A stretch of 64,000 nt of DNA from Longitalea luteola (GCF_017356035.1 NZ_JAFIQX010000002.1:620001-684000), one strand, 5' to 3'; counted from the first letter of the stretch, positions 32,215-40,984 are shown. Numbers and translations: made by a program. The notes: generated by a model from the sequence alone, not told the origin.

Positions 32215-32775
32215 GCGGAGATCAACGGTCAGGAAATCCTGACCAAAGATAAGGCCGCGCTGCGGATCAATGCCTGGGCACAGTACAGGGTAACCGATAT
32301 TGAAAAGGCCATGTTGCAGAACAAGGACTTCAGTTACCAGCTGTACATGGTGTTTCAGCTCGCCCTGCGGGAGTATGTGGGTACACTGCCATTTGATGAA
32401 CTGTTGGAGAAGAAAGAAAGTATTACGCCCTTTATTCTGGAAGCTGTAAAGGCAAGCACAGAAGCACTGGGTGTGGAAGTGAGTGGTTTTGGTATTCGTG
32501 ATATTATTCTGCCCGGCGATGTGAAGGAGATCATGAACCAGGTGTTGATAGCCGAAAAGAAAGCCCAGGCCAACATCATCATGCGGCGTGAAGAAACAGC
32601 CAGCACCCGCAGCCTGTTGAATACTGCCAGGCTGATGGAAGAAAATGCGATGCTGTGGAAATTGAAGGAAATGGAATATGTTGAAAAGATCGCTGACAAG
32701 ATCAGTAATATCAGTGTGAATGGCAACGGTGTACTGATTGATCAGCTGAAGCAGATCCTTGTGTCCCAGAAATGA
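32215..32775 (+). pseudogene. 5'-truncated slipin (SPFH/Band 7) remnant
   Basis: The frame encodes the C-terminal part of a bacterial slipin: EINGQEILTKDKAALRINAW, YRVTDIEKAMLQNKDF, LALREYVGTLPFDELLEKKE and a helical tail ending ILVSQK. Homology starts abruptly at about 32217 after an in-frame TAG at 32212. The usual N-terminal membrane and SPFH segments are missing, leaving no good start before the ATG at 32311. A product from 32311 (154 residues) could still be made, but would lack the membrane anchor. The remnant lies between the YkuK-like and DinB-like genes. Slipins are common neighbours of rtcB, so an intact ancestor probably belonged to this cluster. Confidence 0.75.
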
Positions 32776-32854
32776 CCAGGCTTTGATAAGCGCCGAAATA
32801 TAAACTGTACATAGAAGTGTACGATGGATCATCAGTTGTATAGCCTTGAGAAGT

Positions 32855-32890
32855 AAAGCAGTCCCCGGTTGGCGGGGCTGCTTTTATTTC
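32855..32890 (+). terminator. Intrinsic terminator after the slipin remnant
   Basis: AAAGCAG-t-CCCC and GGGG-CTGCTTT form an 11-bp stem with one bulge and a 7-nt loop, followed by TATTTCC. It separates the AAA+/YkuK/slipin part from the DinB/RtcB part. Confidence 0.75.
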
Positions 32891-32932
32891 CATTCGCTTA
32901 AGCTGTAATAAGAAACCGTAAAGCTATAACGT

Positions 32933-33499
32933 ATGATGACAGAAGTGATCAATAGAATTGAAACAGAGTTGAACCAAACCTTTGATGAATTATTCAAATG
33001 GTTTAACATCGATAATGAGCTATTACAATATGCGCCGGACAATAAGGGATGGAGCATTCATAAAATACTGGAACATATTTCGTTAACGAACCATTATTTG
33101 TTAATGTTGATCAGTAAGGGAACCAGAAAAGCATTGGAAAGATCAAAGAAAGAAGATTTTTCAGGCATGTTGATCGACTATGACCTTGACTGGGAAAGAT
33201 TAAAGGTGATAGGCCAGCAGAGATCGTTTGCATGGAGCCGGCGGGGTCACATGGAGCCCCGCGGCAGAATGCCGGTTGCCGAGATCCGGCACGAGCTGGA
33301 ACGACAATTGAAGCAATGCTATGGGTTACTGTTAACATTACAGCAAGGTGAAGGCGTGTTGCATAAAACTATGATGAGCGTAAATAATTTGGGTAAGATG
33401 GACGTTTATCATTTCATCTACTTTTTAATTCAACACGCCAAACGGCATATAACACAAATGGAGCGTGTTGAAATTGAGTTTAATCTCGGCGTGAGCTAA
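32933..33499 (+). CDS. DinB-superfamily protein
   Basis: This 188-residue four-helix-bundle protein of the DinB/YfiT type has the metal-ligand His pattern in WSIHKILEHISLTNHYLL and HAKRHITQMERV. Many members are metal-dependent transferases for thiol compounds, and the function of this one is unknown. It lies 11 bp upstream of rtcB and is probably co-transcribed with it. No signal peptide is seen. Confidence 0.75.
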   Translation: MMTEVINRIETELNQTFDELFKWFNIDNELLQYAPDNKGWSIHKILEHISLTNHYLLMLISKGTRKALERSKKEDFSGMLIDYDLDWERLKVIGQQRSFAWSRRGHMEPRGRMPVAEIRHELERQLKQCYGLLLTLQQGEGVLHKTMMSVNNLGKMDVYHFIYFLIQHAKRHITQMERVEIEFNLGVS

Positions 33500-33510
33500 T
33501 AAAACAAACT

Positions 33511-34974
33511 ATGGCGAAATTAAAAATAACAGGAAAAGAGTTGCGGGCAATAGGTTATCCCGAAGGACCGGTGATAAGCATTGCTATGAACGTAATGGAA
33601 AAGAACTATAAGCATGAGAAAAAGGAGGATGTGATGGAGTTATTGAAAAAGATCTTAAGTGCTCCTGTGGAGTATGAAAATGATGCAGTGCTGGGCCTGA
33701 TAGCCCAACAACTGATACCTAAAAAATCAGCAGAACCCGGAGAAGAAATTGCTTTGAATGATACAGGGATCCCATTCAATATATTCGGAGGTGAATTTAT
33801 TGAAGAAGGGGCTATGCATCAAATGAAACAGGCAGCCCGTTTGCCTATTAGCGTGGCGGGGGCATTAATGCCCGATGCACATGCCGGCTACGGATTACCG
33901 ATTGGGGGCGTACTGGCGACAGAAAATGCGGTAATACCTTATGGTGTAGGCGTAGATATTGGTTGCCGGATGTGTTTGAGTGTTTTTCCCATCAATCCAA
34001 AAGAATTGGTGCGGCGGGAACATTTCTTTACACGCGAGCTCAATGAAGCAACCCTTTTTGGAAGCGGCGCTGTTTTTGAAGACGCTGCCGATCATGAAGT
34101 GATGGAACGGAAAGAATTTGATGAGCTGCCTTTGCTGAAAGGACTGCAAACAAGAGCCTGGAAACAATTAGGTTCGAGCGGATCAGGAAACCATTTCGCT
34201 GAATTCGGATTGGTTGAAGTAACAGAGAAAGATGTTATACTGGGTATCGATGCAGGGTTGTACATCGGATTGTTAACGCATTCCGGGTCAAGAGCATTGG
34301 GCGCGAATATCGCGAATCACTATACCAGGATCGCAAGAGAAAAAAGACGGTTACCCGGTGATGCCGCCAACCTGGCCTGGCTGCAATTAGATGAACCGGA
34401 AGGGATAGAATACTGGATGGCCATGAACCTGGCTGGTGATTATGCATCTGCCTGCCATCATGTTATTCATAATAAAATTGCAAAAGCGATAGGCGAAAGT
34501 CCTATCACTATGGTTGAAAATCACCACAATTTTGCATGGAAGGAAATGATGGTGGATAATGATGGAAAAGTAAAGGAACTGATCGTTCATCGTAAAGGCG
34601 CAACGCCCGCCGGAAAAGATGTATTGGGGATCATTCCCGGATCAATGACCGCTCCTGGCTTTATTGTAAAAGGAAAGGGACAGCCAGCTTCTGTTTCTTC
34701 CGCATCACATGGCGCAGGAAGAAAAATGAGCCGAACCAAAGCATTGAATTCGATTACGCATAAAGAATTGAAAGAGCAGCTGCAGCGTTCGGGCGTAAAA
34801 TTGCTGGGTGGCGGCCTCGATGAAGCGCCGCACGCTTACAAGGATATTGAAGTAGTGATGAAAAGCCAGTCGGCGCTGGTTGATATCGTAGGTAAGTTCT
34901 CGCCCAAAATTGTAAAAATGGATGGAACTGAACCAAAGAAATGGAAAGTAAAGAACCAATTGGACGGTGAATAA
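33511..34974 (+). CDS. rtcB: RNA-splicing ligase RtcB
   Basis: This 487-residue RtcB ligase joins 2',3'-cyclic-phosphate (3'-phosphate) and 5'-OH RNA ends using GTP and Mn2+. Motifs seen are PDAHAGYGLPIGG (121-133), GVGVDIGCRM (145-154, metal-binding D and C), GSSGSGNHF, LLTHSGSRALG, ENHHNFAW and SASHGAGRKMSR, whose His is the guanylylated residue. The length is normal. Context with a YkuK-like protein, AAA+ ATPase, slipin remnant and tRNA-like sequence suggests RNA repair, although archease is not present in the window. Confidence 0.95.
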   Translation: MAKLKITGKELRAIGYPEGPVISIAMNVMEKNYKHEKKEDVMELLKKILSAPVEYENDAVLGLIAQQLIPKKSAEPGEEIALNDTGIPFNIFGGEFIEEGAMHQMKQAARLPISVAGALMPDAHAGYGLPIGGVLATENAVIPYGVGVDIGCRMCLSVFPINPKELVRREHFFTRELNEATLFGSGAVFEDAADHEVMERKEFDELPLLKGLQTRAWKQLGSSGSGNHFAEFGLVEVTEKDVILGIDAGLYIGLLTHSGSRALGANIANHYTRIAREKRRLPGDAANLAWLQLDEPEGIEYWMAMNLAGDYASACHHVIHNKIAKAIGESPITMVENHHNFAWKEMMVDNDGKVKELIVHRKGATPAGKDVLGIIPGSMTAPGFIVKGKGQPASVSSASHGAGRKMSRTKALNSITHKELKEQLQRSGVKLLGGGLDEAPHAYKDIEVVMKSQSALVDIVGKFSPKIVKMDGTEPKKWKVKNQLDGE

Positions 34975-34980
34975 TGATAG

Positions 34981-35018
34981 ATGTCCGTCCCTGTTAAAAC
35001 GGGACGGCATTGTCATTT
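34981..35018. terminator. Likely bidirectional terminator between rtcB and a phosphoesterase
   Basis: ATG-t-CCGTCCC and GGGACGG-CAT form a stem around TGTTAAAAC, with T-rich sequence on the plus-strand side. It lies between the stops of the convergent genes rtcB (34974) and the phosphoesterase (35027). Confidence 0.55.
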
Positions 35019-35026
35019 TATAACCA

Positions 35027-36127
35027 TTAAGTAGTTGATATTTTTTCGAACACATAGGAAAGCGGGCTTTGCTCCAAAATGATCCGGCGAGATTGCCCGT
35101 TTTCTTCTTCCCATTTTACCAGCCTGATACTATCCCCCTCAATTTCTATTCCTGTAATATCGCCGTCGGCAAAACAACAGCATCCGCTATTGAAGTAGGA
35201 AGGGATCACCATCGTTTTATGAAATTGCTTGCCGGCATATTCGACCTTTCTTTTTTCCAGCTCCGCCGTTATACTTTCAACTGCCGCTTTATCATCCAGC
35301 TTTCTGGCTTTTTCCAGTTGTTTGTTCAGCCTTTCTATATGGTCGAGTGAAGCAAAAACCGGTTTATGCGTGTGGCCGGAAATGAACAGCAGGTCTTTTT
35401 GGGTGGCGCTCCATTCATACATCATGATGTTGTGTTTATCAACCAGCTCAAAAGAGTCGGATGTTGAATTAATGCTGATCTCAAGAAAGCGTTGCAATGG
35501 CGTCCAGATGGCAGCAACGAACCAGGTGCTGAAAGCATTGCCATCGCTCCGCTGATCGCCCTGGTGGCCATGTGTACATAGAATTGAATACGTCCGGTTA
35601 TTATAGGTAGTTGTAAGTAACAATCCCTCATACACCGCCAGCTGATCGCCAAATACTGGTTTCAGATAACGGTTGCGCGGTATGTCAAATTTCCATTGCA
35701 GGTCGTGGTTGCCGAATATGCGGTAATAACGGTGCTGTTGTAAAAAGCGTAACTCAGCCTGAAAGCCCGCTTTGTTCTTTTCCATCACAGTCTCAGGTTT
35801 GTTCTCCCATAACTCTTCACAGTCCCCAAGGTTGATGAGATGGAATCCGTTGTTGTAATAATAGTCAAGGGCATTCAGGTAATTCTTTTCCGCCAGTTTG
35901 AAATCATCTGCCAGATCACCGGCTCCTTTATGTTCATCGGAAAGAATAACGAATTTGCCGCTGGAAAGGTCGAACGGAATGATAATGCCACAGCTTTTTT
36001 TATTCCTAATGTTTTGTAGAAGCGCTGTTAAAGAGGCAAAGATCTTATCTTTTCGCGGCGAGGCTGAAAACCGTTCAGCCAGCCAGGTAACAGGTCTCTT
36101 TAACAAACGTTGCAACAACTTTTTCAT
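35027..36127 (-). CDS. Calcineurin-like metallophosphoesterase
   Basis: This 366-residue phosphoesterase shows the five family blocks: VILSDEHKG, LINLGDCEELW, RIFGNHDLQW, CTHGHQGD and ISGHTHKPVF. Together they supply a di-metal centre. An N-terminal basic segment precedes the catalytic domain. There is a charged helix (DHIERLNKQLEKARKLDDKAAVE) before the last part, which continues YFNSGCCCFADGDITGIEI. The substrate is unknown and may be a nucleotide, phospholipid or lipid-A intermediate. It is monocistronic and convergent with rtcB. Confidence 0.87.
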   Translation of the reverse strand: MKKLLQRLLKRPVTWLAERFSASPRKDKIFASLTALLQNIRNKKSCGIIIPFDLSSGKFVILSDEHKGAGDLADDFKLAEKNYLNALDYYYNNGFHLINLGDCEELWENKPETVMEKNKAGFQAELRFLQQHRYYRIFGNHDLQWKFDIPRNRYLKPVFGDQLAVYEGLLLTTTYNNRTYSILCTHGHQGDQRSDGNAFSTWFVAAIWTPLQRFLEISINSTSDSFELVDKHNIMMYEWSATQKDLLFISGHTHKPVFASLDHIERLNKQLEKARKLDDKAAVESITAELEKRKVEYAGKQFHKTMVIPSYFNSGCCCFADGDITGIEIEGDSIRLVKWEEENGQSRRIILEQSPLSYVFEKISTT

Positions 36128-36333
36128 GCCGAAAATCAGGTTTTTTTCAATTCCCTGAAATGTATTACTTTAGTAAGATAGCAAATCACAGTAAATTAAA
36201 GATCAAACGGGTTGATTGTTTACGCAGGTTTAATCGTAAGTAAACCTGGTCCTCTCCTGAATCCTGCCCTGCTATTTCAAACAGGCAGTTCTTACCAAAT
36301 GCAGTATTGCCTGTGAACAAAACACATGCAGCA

Positions 36334-36867
36334 ATGAAACAACTTTCGTTTGCAACTCCCACCAATTTACAACGCTGGTTTTGGGTATTGTTGGCCATTA
36401 ATTGCTTTTTTATAATCGCCTCTAAATGGTATATGCAGCCTTTGGCGACGGATGAAATCGTTCGGTTTGAGCTTGCCAAGGAGCTTTCCGTTGCAGAAAG
36501 GGTTATTCAGGAATGGGAAACCCACGGCAAACTGAAGCATGCCATCATTGGCATTTATATTGATTTTCTGTTTATACTCTTATATACTTCAGGTTTATCG
36601 GTTGCCTGTGTTTATTTCGGCCGGTTAAGCGGTCATGAAATATTGATGCGTACCGGTAAATTCTTTACCTATCTGTTAATAGTTGCTGGTATTTGTGATG
36701 TTATTGAGAATATTGCCATGCTGAAAAGTCTGCAGGGAACAGCTACGCGCTGGTCGGTCTTGCTGGCTTATGATATGGCCACCACAAAGTTTTCCATAGT
36801 GATCCTGTCTGCGCTGTTCATGGCGGTTTGCCTGGTGTTCAGGTTGCTAAGGAAAATAGTTCTATAG
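36334..36867 (+). CDS. Hypothetical four-helix membrane protein
   Basis: This 177-residue protein starts from the ATG at 36334, which is preferred over an upstream TTG at 36307. It has hydrophobic helices around residues 15-32, 68-92, 103-125 and 148-168. An amphipathic segment (ATDEIVRFELAKELSVAERVIQEWETHGKLKHA) lies between the first two. No family name can be given. It lies convergent to the acyltransferase gene at 36880 with a 12-bp gap. Confidence 0.6.
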   Translation: MKQLSFATPTNLQRWFWVLLAINCFFIIASKWYMQPLATDEIVRFELAKELSVAERVIQEWETHGKLKHAIIGIYIDFLFILLYTSGLSVACVYFGRLSGHEILMRTGKFFTYLLIVAGICDVIENIAMLKSLQGTATRWSVLLAYDMATTKFSIVILSALFMAVCLVFRLLRKIVL

Positions 36868-36879
36868 AATATTGTTATA

Positions 36880-38058
36880 CTACACTTTGATATAGATCTT
36901 CTTCTTGTCCATAAAGTACACGATCATCCAGTAAAAGGCAATCATACAAATGGCGTAGAGTAAGGAACCGTTTTTCAGGTTGGGAGAAATGGGTTTGCAA
37001 ATATGTTGGTAGAACCAGGGCAGTGCACTGGTATATACTTTTTTGCCTTCTTCATCAATATGATCAACCCAGCGAAACAGGGCAATGACCCGGGGTAAAA
37101 ATCCGCTGAGGAAAAATATGAACAGGGCATTTTTGCCAAACACATCAAAAAAGCGGCTCCAGGCACCTTTCGCTTCTTTAAATTCGATCAGGAAGATACA
37201 TAATGAAAGGACCAGTATGGCCAGCCCGGTCGTATGCAACACGTAGGAGCTTGTCCATATTTTCTTGTTGATCGGAAAAACCATATCCCAGGCATAACCG
37301 GTAAAGATCAATAAGCAGCCGGCTACGAATAAATGAGAAAGCATATCGAAATTCTTTCCCTTCTGTTGAATATAATAGCCTACGAAATAGCCAAAGATCA
37401 CCTGCACAATGGAAGTGATGGTACTGGTGATTCCTTCAGGATCGAATGCTACTCCTTCACCATGATACATGTGGGGGGCACCCAGGATGTCTTTATCCAC
37501 CTGCACGCCGAAGTATCCGTTCAGGCTGTAAGGATCGGCGGGGTTGCCTAAAAATAAACACAGCATCCAGTAAGCGAGTAACAATACAAAGGCAGCGACA
37601 AAAGCGCCTCTTATTTTAAAGAAATAGATGATCAGCGAGGCGAATAAATAACTCAGGGCAATACGTTGCAACACTCCCATGATACGGATGCCGATAATAT
37701 TATTGTTTGCATCTGCATATTCCCAGGCTTTGAAAACAAGCTGCTCATTGTTCCAGCGCACGAAAGGCGACCAGTTCAGAAAAAAACCAATGAGGAAGAT
37801 AAGCAGGGAGCGGGTGATCACTTTTTTAAGAAAGGCGGCCGTTCCCGCCGCTTCGAGCCGGGGCATAACGAAAGCCAGGGCATTGCCGACAGCAAATAAG
37901 AAGAAAGGAAAAACCAGGTCGGTAGGCGTGCAGCCATGCCATGGTGCATGGGCCAACGGTGCATACAGGTTCGACCAGCTTCCGGGGTTATTTACCAGGA
38001 TCATAAAAGCAACCGTAGCGCCCCGGAAAACATCAAGGGAATAGAAGCGTTTTTGCAA
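36880..38058 (-). CDS. DUF5009/HGSNAT-like membrane acyltransferase
   Basis: This is a membrane protein with about ten to eleven helices and the family N-terminus FYSLDVFRGATVAFMILVNNPGSW, followed by HAPWHGCTPTDLVFPFFLFAVG. The invariant His/Asp in that second stretch is typical of heparan-alpha-glucosaminide N-acetyltransferase-like proteins (NagX type). It probably moves an acetyl group across the inner membrane to a periplasmic sugar. No in-frame ATG exists. The TTG at 38058 gives the conserved MQKRFYSLD start, and an upstream TTG at 38106 is less likely. Confidence 0.75.
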   Translation of the reverse strand: MQKRFYSLDVFRGATVAFMILVNNPGSWSNLYAPLAHAPWHGCTPTDLVFPFFLFAVGNALAFVMPRLEAAGTAAFLKKVITRSLLIFLIGFFLNWSPFVRWNNEQLVFKAWEYADANNNIIGIRIMGVLQRIALSYLFASLIIYFFKIRGAFVAAFVLLLAYWMLCLFLGNPADPYSLNGYFGVQVDKDILGAPHMYHGEGVAFDPEGITSTITSIVQVIFGYFVGYYIQQKGKNFDMLSHLFVAGCLLIFTGYAWDMVFPINKKIWTSSYVLHTTGLAILVLSLCIFLIEFKEAKGAWSRFFDVFGKNALFIFFLSGFLPRVIALFRWVDHIDEEGKKVYTSALPWFYQHICKPISPNLKNGSLLYAICMIAFYWMIVYFMDKKKIYIKV

Positions 38059-38534
38059 GGAATTACATTTAAGAGGAAAGATAAGGAACCTGTAAACAGT
38101 AAACAACAGCCAGCAAGCAAAGCCGGCAATTCAGTAGCTGTAACGGGTTTGCGGCTTTTTACGAACAGGCGATAGCTTTTACACAATTACAATATTTGAT
38201 AATTCGCGGGCGTTTTTGGCATCAAAATACAGGTAAACAAGCCTGTAAACAAGCTTTTGATACCAATGAAGAAGTCCCTTTGCATACCGGGCTGATTGGA
38301 TGGATGCAGGGCGGCTAGAATCGATTTATTAGGTTAATAAATAATACCTGGTTTTGCGGCGTGCGAAAAGCTGTTTATTGAAATGATTATTTACCTTGCG
38401 GCATTTGCTGGCGAGTACGGTAAAAATATAGGATTCCCCTCTTTAATGTGTTTTTTCGATTATTGATAAATGGTTGGGACTGAGAAAAGGGCATTTTTAA
38501 TTGAAAAATAAGAGTTTAAGATTTTATGCACATG
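38059..38534. other. Intergenic region upstream of the polysaccharide operon
   Basis: No gene was found. It holds a long imperfect hairpin at 38218-38264: GGCATCAAAA pairs with TTTTGATACC, with an inner ACAGG...CCTGT stem and the repeat AGGTAAACAAG/CTGTAAACAAG. The rest is AT-rich and without clear elements. Confidence 0.5.
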
Positions 38535-38564
38535 TTTATACACATTAAAAAACACCTATATTTG
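38535..38564 (+). promoter_or_regulatory. Promoter of the polysaccharide operon
   Basis: TATATTTG (38557-38564) is a perfect TAnnTTTG. A TTTA (38535-38538), one base off TTTG, lies 18 bp upstream. Transcription would start near 38571, leaving a leader of about 355 nt before the NusG-like gene, which is long for this group and points to leader control. Confidence 0.6.
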
Positions 38565-38598
38565 CACCCGTTCAGGTAGCATTTACAGGCTTTTGCCA

Positions 38599-38650
38599 AT
38601 GGAAGTACCGAATGGTTAAAACTTCCATGCTTTAGAATAAAAACATGGAA
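38599..38650 (+). promoter_or_regulatory. Competing hairpins in the leader RNA
   Basis: Three segments share complementarity: ATGGAAGT (38599-38606), ACTTCCATG (38621-38629) and CATGGAA (38644-38650). The middle one can pair with the first (8 bp) or with the third (7 bp). The third contains the ATG of the leader ORF at 38645, so the second pairing would hide that start. This is a switch-like layout inferred from complementarity only. Confidence 0.5.
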
Positions 38651-38710
38651 AGAATTCCTGTGGACGAGCTAATTGTTACACTAAATATATTCAATAGTGG
38701 AAGGGTATAA
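38645..38710 (+). CDS. 21-residue leader peptide of the polysaccharide operon
   Basis: This ORF of 21 codons plus stop (starts MERIPVDELIV, ends FNSGRV) lies in the leader between the promoter and a strong terminator. Its TAA stop (38708-38710) lies inside the ascending arm of the terminator hairpin, so ribosome position could affect hairpin formation. No run of a single regulatory codon stands out. A very short frame (MEVPNG) precedes it at about 38599. Confidence 0.4.
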   Translation: MERIPVDELIVTLNIFNSGRV

Positions 38711-38753
38711 GGAGTACTTCATTGAAGTGGCTCACTTATGCCCTTTTATTTTT
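38701..38753 (+). terminator. Attenuator-like intrinsic terminator in the leader
   Basis: GGGTATAAG (38703-38711) pairs with CTTATGCCC (38735-38743). Inside are GAG/CTC and ACTTC-att-GAAGT stems, giving about 17 paired positions with small bulges. TTTTATTTTTG follows. It lies 174 bp before the NusG-like gene, with no complete ordinary gene in front, so it probably acts as an attenuator that must be bypassed. Confidence 0.75.
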
Positions 38754-38926
38754 GTGCCCTTTGGTAAGCGAACTTGGCTTAAGTAGTTTTTAGTCAATCA
38801 GTTACAGAAAAAGTGCTGGGACTGACGAGGCGAAGCTATGCCCGGTTTTAACCGGAAATTTTTCAGGGTTCTTGTGAATATTACAGTTGAAATGTCGTTT
38901 TGTTAAACCTGGTCTTTTAATATTTT

Positions 38927-39433
38927 ATGCCTGCAACATCTAAAAAATGGTTTGCTGTTTATACCCGGCCCCGCTGGGAAAAGAAGGTGCATAAGCTATT
39001 GGAAGAAAAAGGAATTGAAAGTTATTGCCCGCTCAACAAAGTGCATCGCAAATGGAGCGATCGCATTAAGCTGATTGATGAGCCCCTGTTTAAATCCTAT
39101 GTATTTGTGAAGGTGAATGAAGAAGAAAAAACGCCTGTTCGTATGACGAACGGGGTGGTGAACTTCATTTACTGGTTGGGCAAACCGGCAATCATTAAGG
39201 AAAAAGAAATCCTGACGATCAAGAAATTTCTGAATGACCATCATGATGTAGAGGTGCGTTCTTTAGACATCAAAGCCGGAAATAAAGTAATGGTGCAGGG
39301 CGGCATATTAATGGGTAAGGAAGGCACCATAAAAAAAGTACTGCACAAAAAAGTTGAAGTCGTTATAGAAAGTATAGGATTTGTTCTTTCAGCCTATATT
39401 GATAAATCAAAAATTGTAGTTCTTGACAAATAA
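38927..39433 (+). CDS. NusG-like (UpxY-type) antiterminator
   Basis: This 168-residue specialised NusG paralogue has an NGN domain (KWFAVYTRPRWEKKVHKLLEEKGIESYCPL ... DEPLFKSYVFVKV) and a C-terminal KOW domain (AGNKVMVQGGILMGKEGTIKKV). In Bacteroides, such proteins encoded first in capsule operons promote read-through of their own operon. Here it is the first structural gene after an attenuator-like leader and before the polysaccharide genes, matching that role. The leader presumably provides the recruitment site. Confidence 0.9.
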   Translation: MPATSKKWFAVYTRPRWEKKVHKLLEEKGIESYCPLNKVHRKWSDRIKLIDEPLFKSYVFVKVNEEEKTPVRMTNGVVNFIYWLGKPAIIKEKEILTIKKFLNDHHDVEVRSLDIKAGNKVMVQGGILMGKEGTIKKVLHKKVEVVIESIGFVLSAYIDKSKIVVLDK

Positions 39434-39457
39434 GCGATGCGTTAGGAATTCAATTGT

Positions 39458-40468
39458 ATGAAGAAAATACGGTTTGCCATTATAGGTTGTGGAAGAATTG
39501 CTCAACGACATGCTGCACATATTACCAACAGAGGGGTACTCGCGGCAGTTTGTGACGTAGTAAAGGAAAGGGCCGATGAGCTGGCACGGCAATATGATGC
39601 AACTGCGTATTACACGATAGAAGAACTGTTGAAAAGGGAGGCCGGATTAGATGTAGTCTCAGTTTGTTCGCCAAACGGGTTGCATGCAGAACATAGTATA
39701 AAGGCGTTAGAGGCGGGATCGCATGTGTTATGTGAAAAGCCAATGGCCTTACGCGTTGCGGATTGTGAATCTATGATCAAAGCTGCAGACAAAGCCGGTA
39801 AACGTTTGTTCATTATAAAACAGAACCGGTATAACCCACCGGTGGAAGCTGTGAAAAGAGTCTTGGATGAAGGAAGGCTTGGAAAGATTTATAGTGTACA
39901 GCTGAATTGTTTCTGGAATCGTGGTGCAGATTATTATGCCAACTCCTGGAAAGGCAGTTTGAAAATGGATGGCGGAACGCTTTTCACGCAATTCAGTCAT
40001 TTTATTGATCTCTTGTATTGGATGTTGGGCGATATAATTCAGGTGCGGTCGATGATGCACAATTATGCGCACCAGGGGATCATCGAGTTTGAAGATACCG
40101 GGGCCGTGCTGTTGCAATTTGCCAATGGTGCCATGGGCACGATCAATTATACGGTGAACAGCTACGGGAAAAATATGGAAGGCTCACTGACCATTTTCGG
40201 CGAGAAAGGCACGGTGAAGATTGGCGGTCAATATTTAAATGAACTGGAGTATCAGCATATCCAGGATTATAAAATAGAAAACTTACCGGTAGGTAATATT
40301 GCCAATCAATATGGTACATACCAGGGTTCTATGAGTAATCACGATAAGGTGTATGATAATCTTCTGGATGTGCTGCATAACAACGGATCCATGACTACCA
40401 GCGCATGGGATGGGCTAAAAACGGTTTCCATAATTGAAAAAATTTACAGCACTGCTGTTCATATATGA
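39458..40468 (+). CDS. Gfo/Idh/MocA oxidoreductase, WlbA/WbpB-like
   Basis: This 336-residue NAD-dependent sugar oxidoreductase has the Rossmann motif IGCGRIAQRHAAHI near the N-terminus and the CEKPMAL segment (about 93-99) with the conserved Lys. A C-terminal substrate domain includes GGTLFTQFSHFIDLLYWMLG. It resembles enzymes that oxidise UDP-GlcNAcA at C3 on the way to diacetamido-uronic acids. Its stop overlaps the start of the acetyltransferase gene by 4 bp (ATGA), suggesting consecutive steps. The exact substrate is inference. Confidence 0.85.
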   Translation: MKKIRFAIIGCGRIAQRHAAHITNRGVLAAVCDVVKERADELARQYDATAYYTIEELLKREAGLDVVSVCSPNGLHAEHSIKALEAGSHVLCEKPMALRVADCESMIKAADKAGKRLFIIKQNRYNPPVEAVKRVLDEGRLGKIYSVQLNCFWNRGADYYANSWKGSLKMDGGTLFTQFSHFIDLLYWMLGDIIQVRSMMHNYAHQGIIEFEDTGAVLLQFANGAMGTINYTVNSYGKNMEGSLTIFGEKGTVKIGGQYLNELEYQHIQDYKIENLPVGNIANQYGTYQGSMSNHDKVYDNLLDVLHNNGSMTTSAWDGLKTVSIIEKIYSTAVHI

Positions 40469-40926
40469 ACCAACCTACTTTATTGACATCGCAAATAAGG
40501 GATGTTGTTTTCGGGAAAGATGTGAAAGTGGTGCAACCGGTTAACCTGTATGACTGCAGCATAGGCGACAATTGCTTTATTGGACCTTTTGTTGAAATAC
40601 AATCCAATGCAATTGTCGGGAACCGTACCCGGGTGCAATCGCACAGTTTTATTTGTGACGGAGTAACCATTGGCGAAGACTGTTTTATTGGTCATGGAGT
40701 GATGTTTATTAATGATGTGTTTTCGGGTGGAGGACCTGCGGGAGACAGGAATGCGTGGAAGAAGACTATTATAGGGAATGGGGTTTCAATAGGATCCAAT
40801 GCTACGCTGTTACCGGTTTCGATTTGTGATGGAGTTGTGATCGGGGCCGGAGCGGTGGTGACAAAAGATATACAAGAAAAAGGTATTTATGCCGGTAACC
40901 CTGCGAGGTTGCTTCGGCGTTTGTAA
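40465..40926 (+). CDS. Left-handed beta-helix N-acetyltransferase, WlbB/WbpD-like
   Basis: This 153-residue hexapeptide-repeat protein contains successive I-G-x-x-x-x turns (SIGDNCFIGPFVEIQSNAIVGN; TIGEDCFIGHGVMFIND; VSIGSNATLLP) and ends GNPARLLRRL. The length and the GHGVMFINDVF segment match sugar N-acetyltransferases of the WbpD/WlbB type. With the overlapping oxidoreductase gene it probably makes a 3-acetamido sugar. It needs an aminotransferase, for which the one at 50232 is the only candidate here. Confidence 0.83.
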   Translation: MNQPTLLTSQIRDVVFGKDVKVVQPVNLYDCSIGDNCFIGPFVEIQSNAIVGNRTRVQSHSFICDGVTIGEDCFIGHGVMFINDVFSGGGPAGDRNAWKKTIIGNGVSIGSNATLLPVSICDGVVIGAGAVVTKDIQEKGIYAGNPARLLRRL

Positions 40927-40984
40927 AGTTTTCTGTTCTTGCTCGTAAGGAATTTTAATAACCAGTCATTAATACTCTATCAAT

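Noticed and set aside
32209-32832. Long minus-strand frame opposite the slipin remnant
   Set aside because: The plus strand shows clear slipin homology, and the opposite frame is His/Phe-rich with no known domain.
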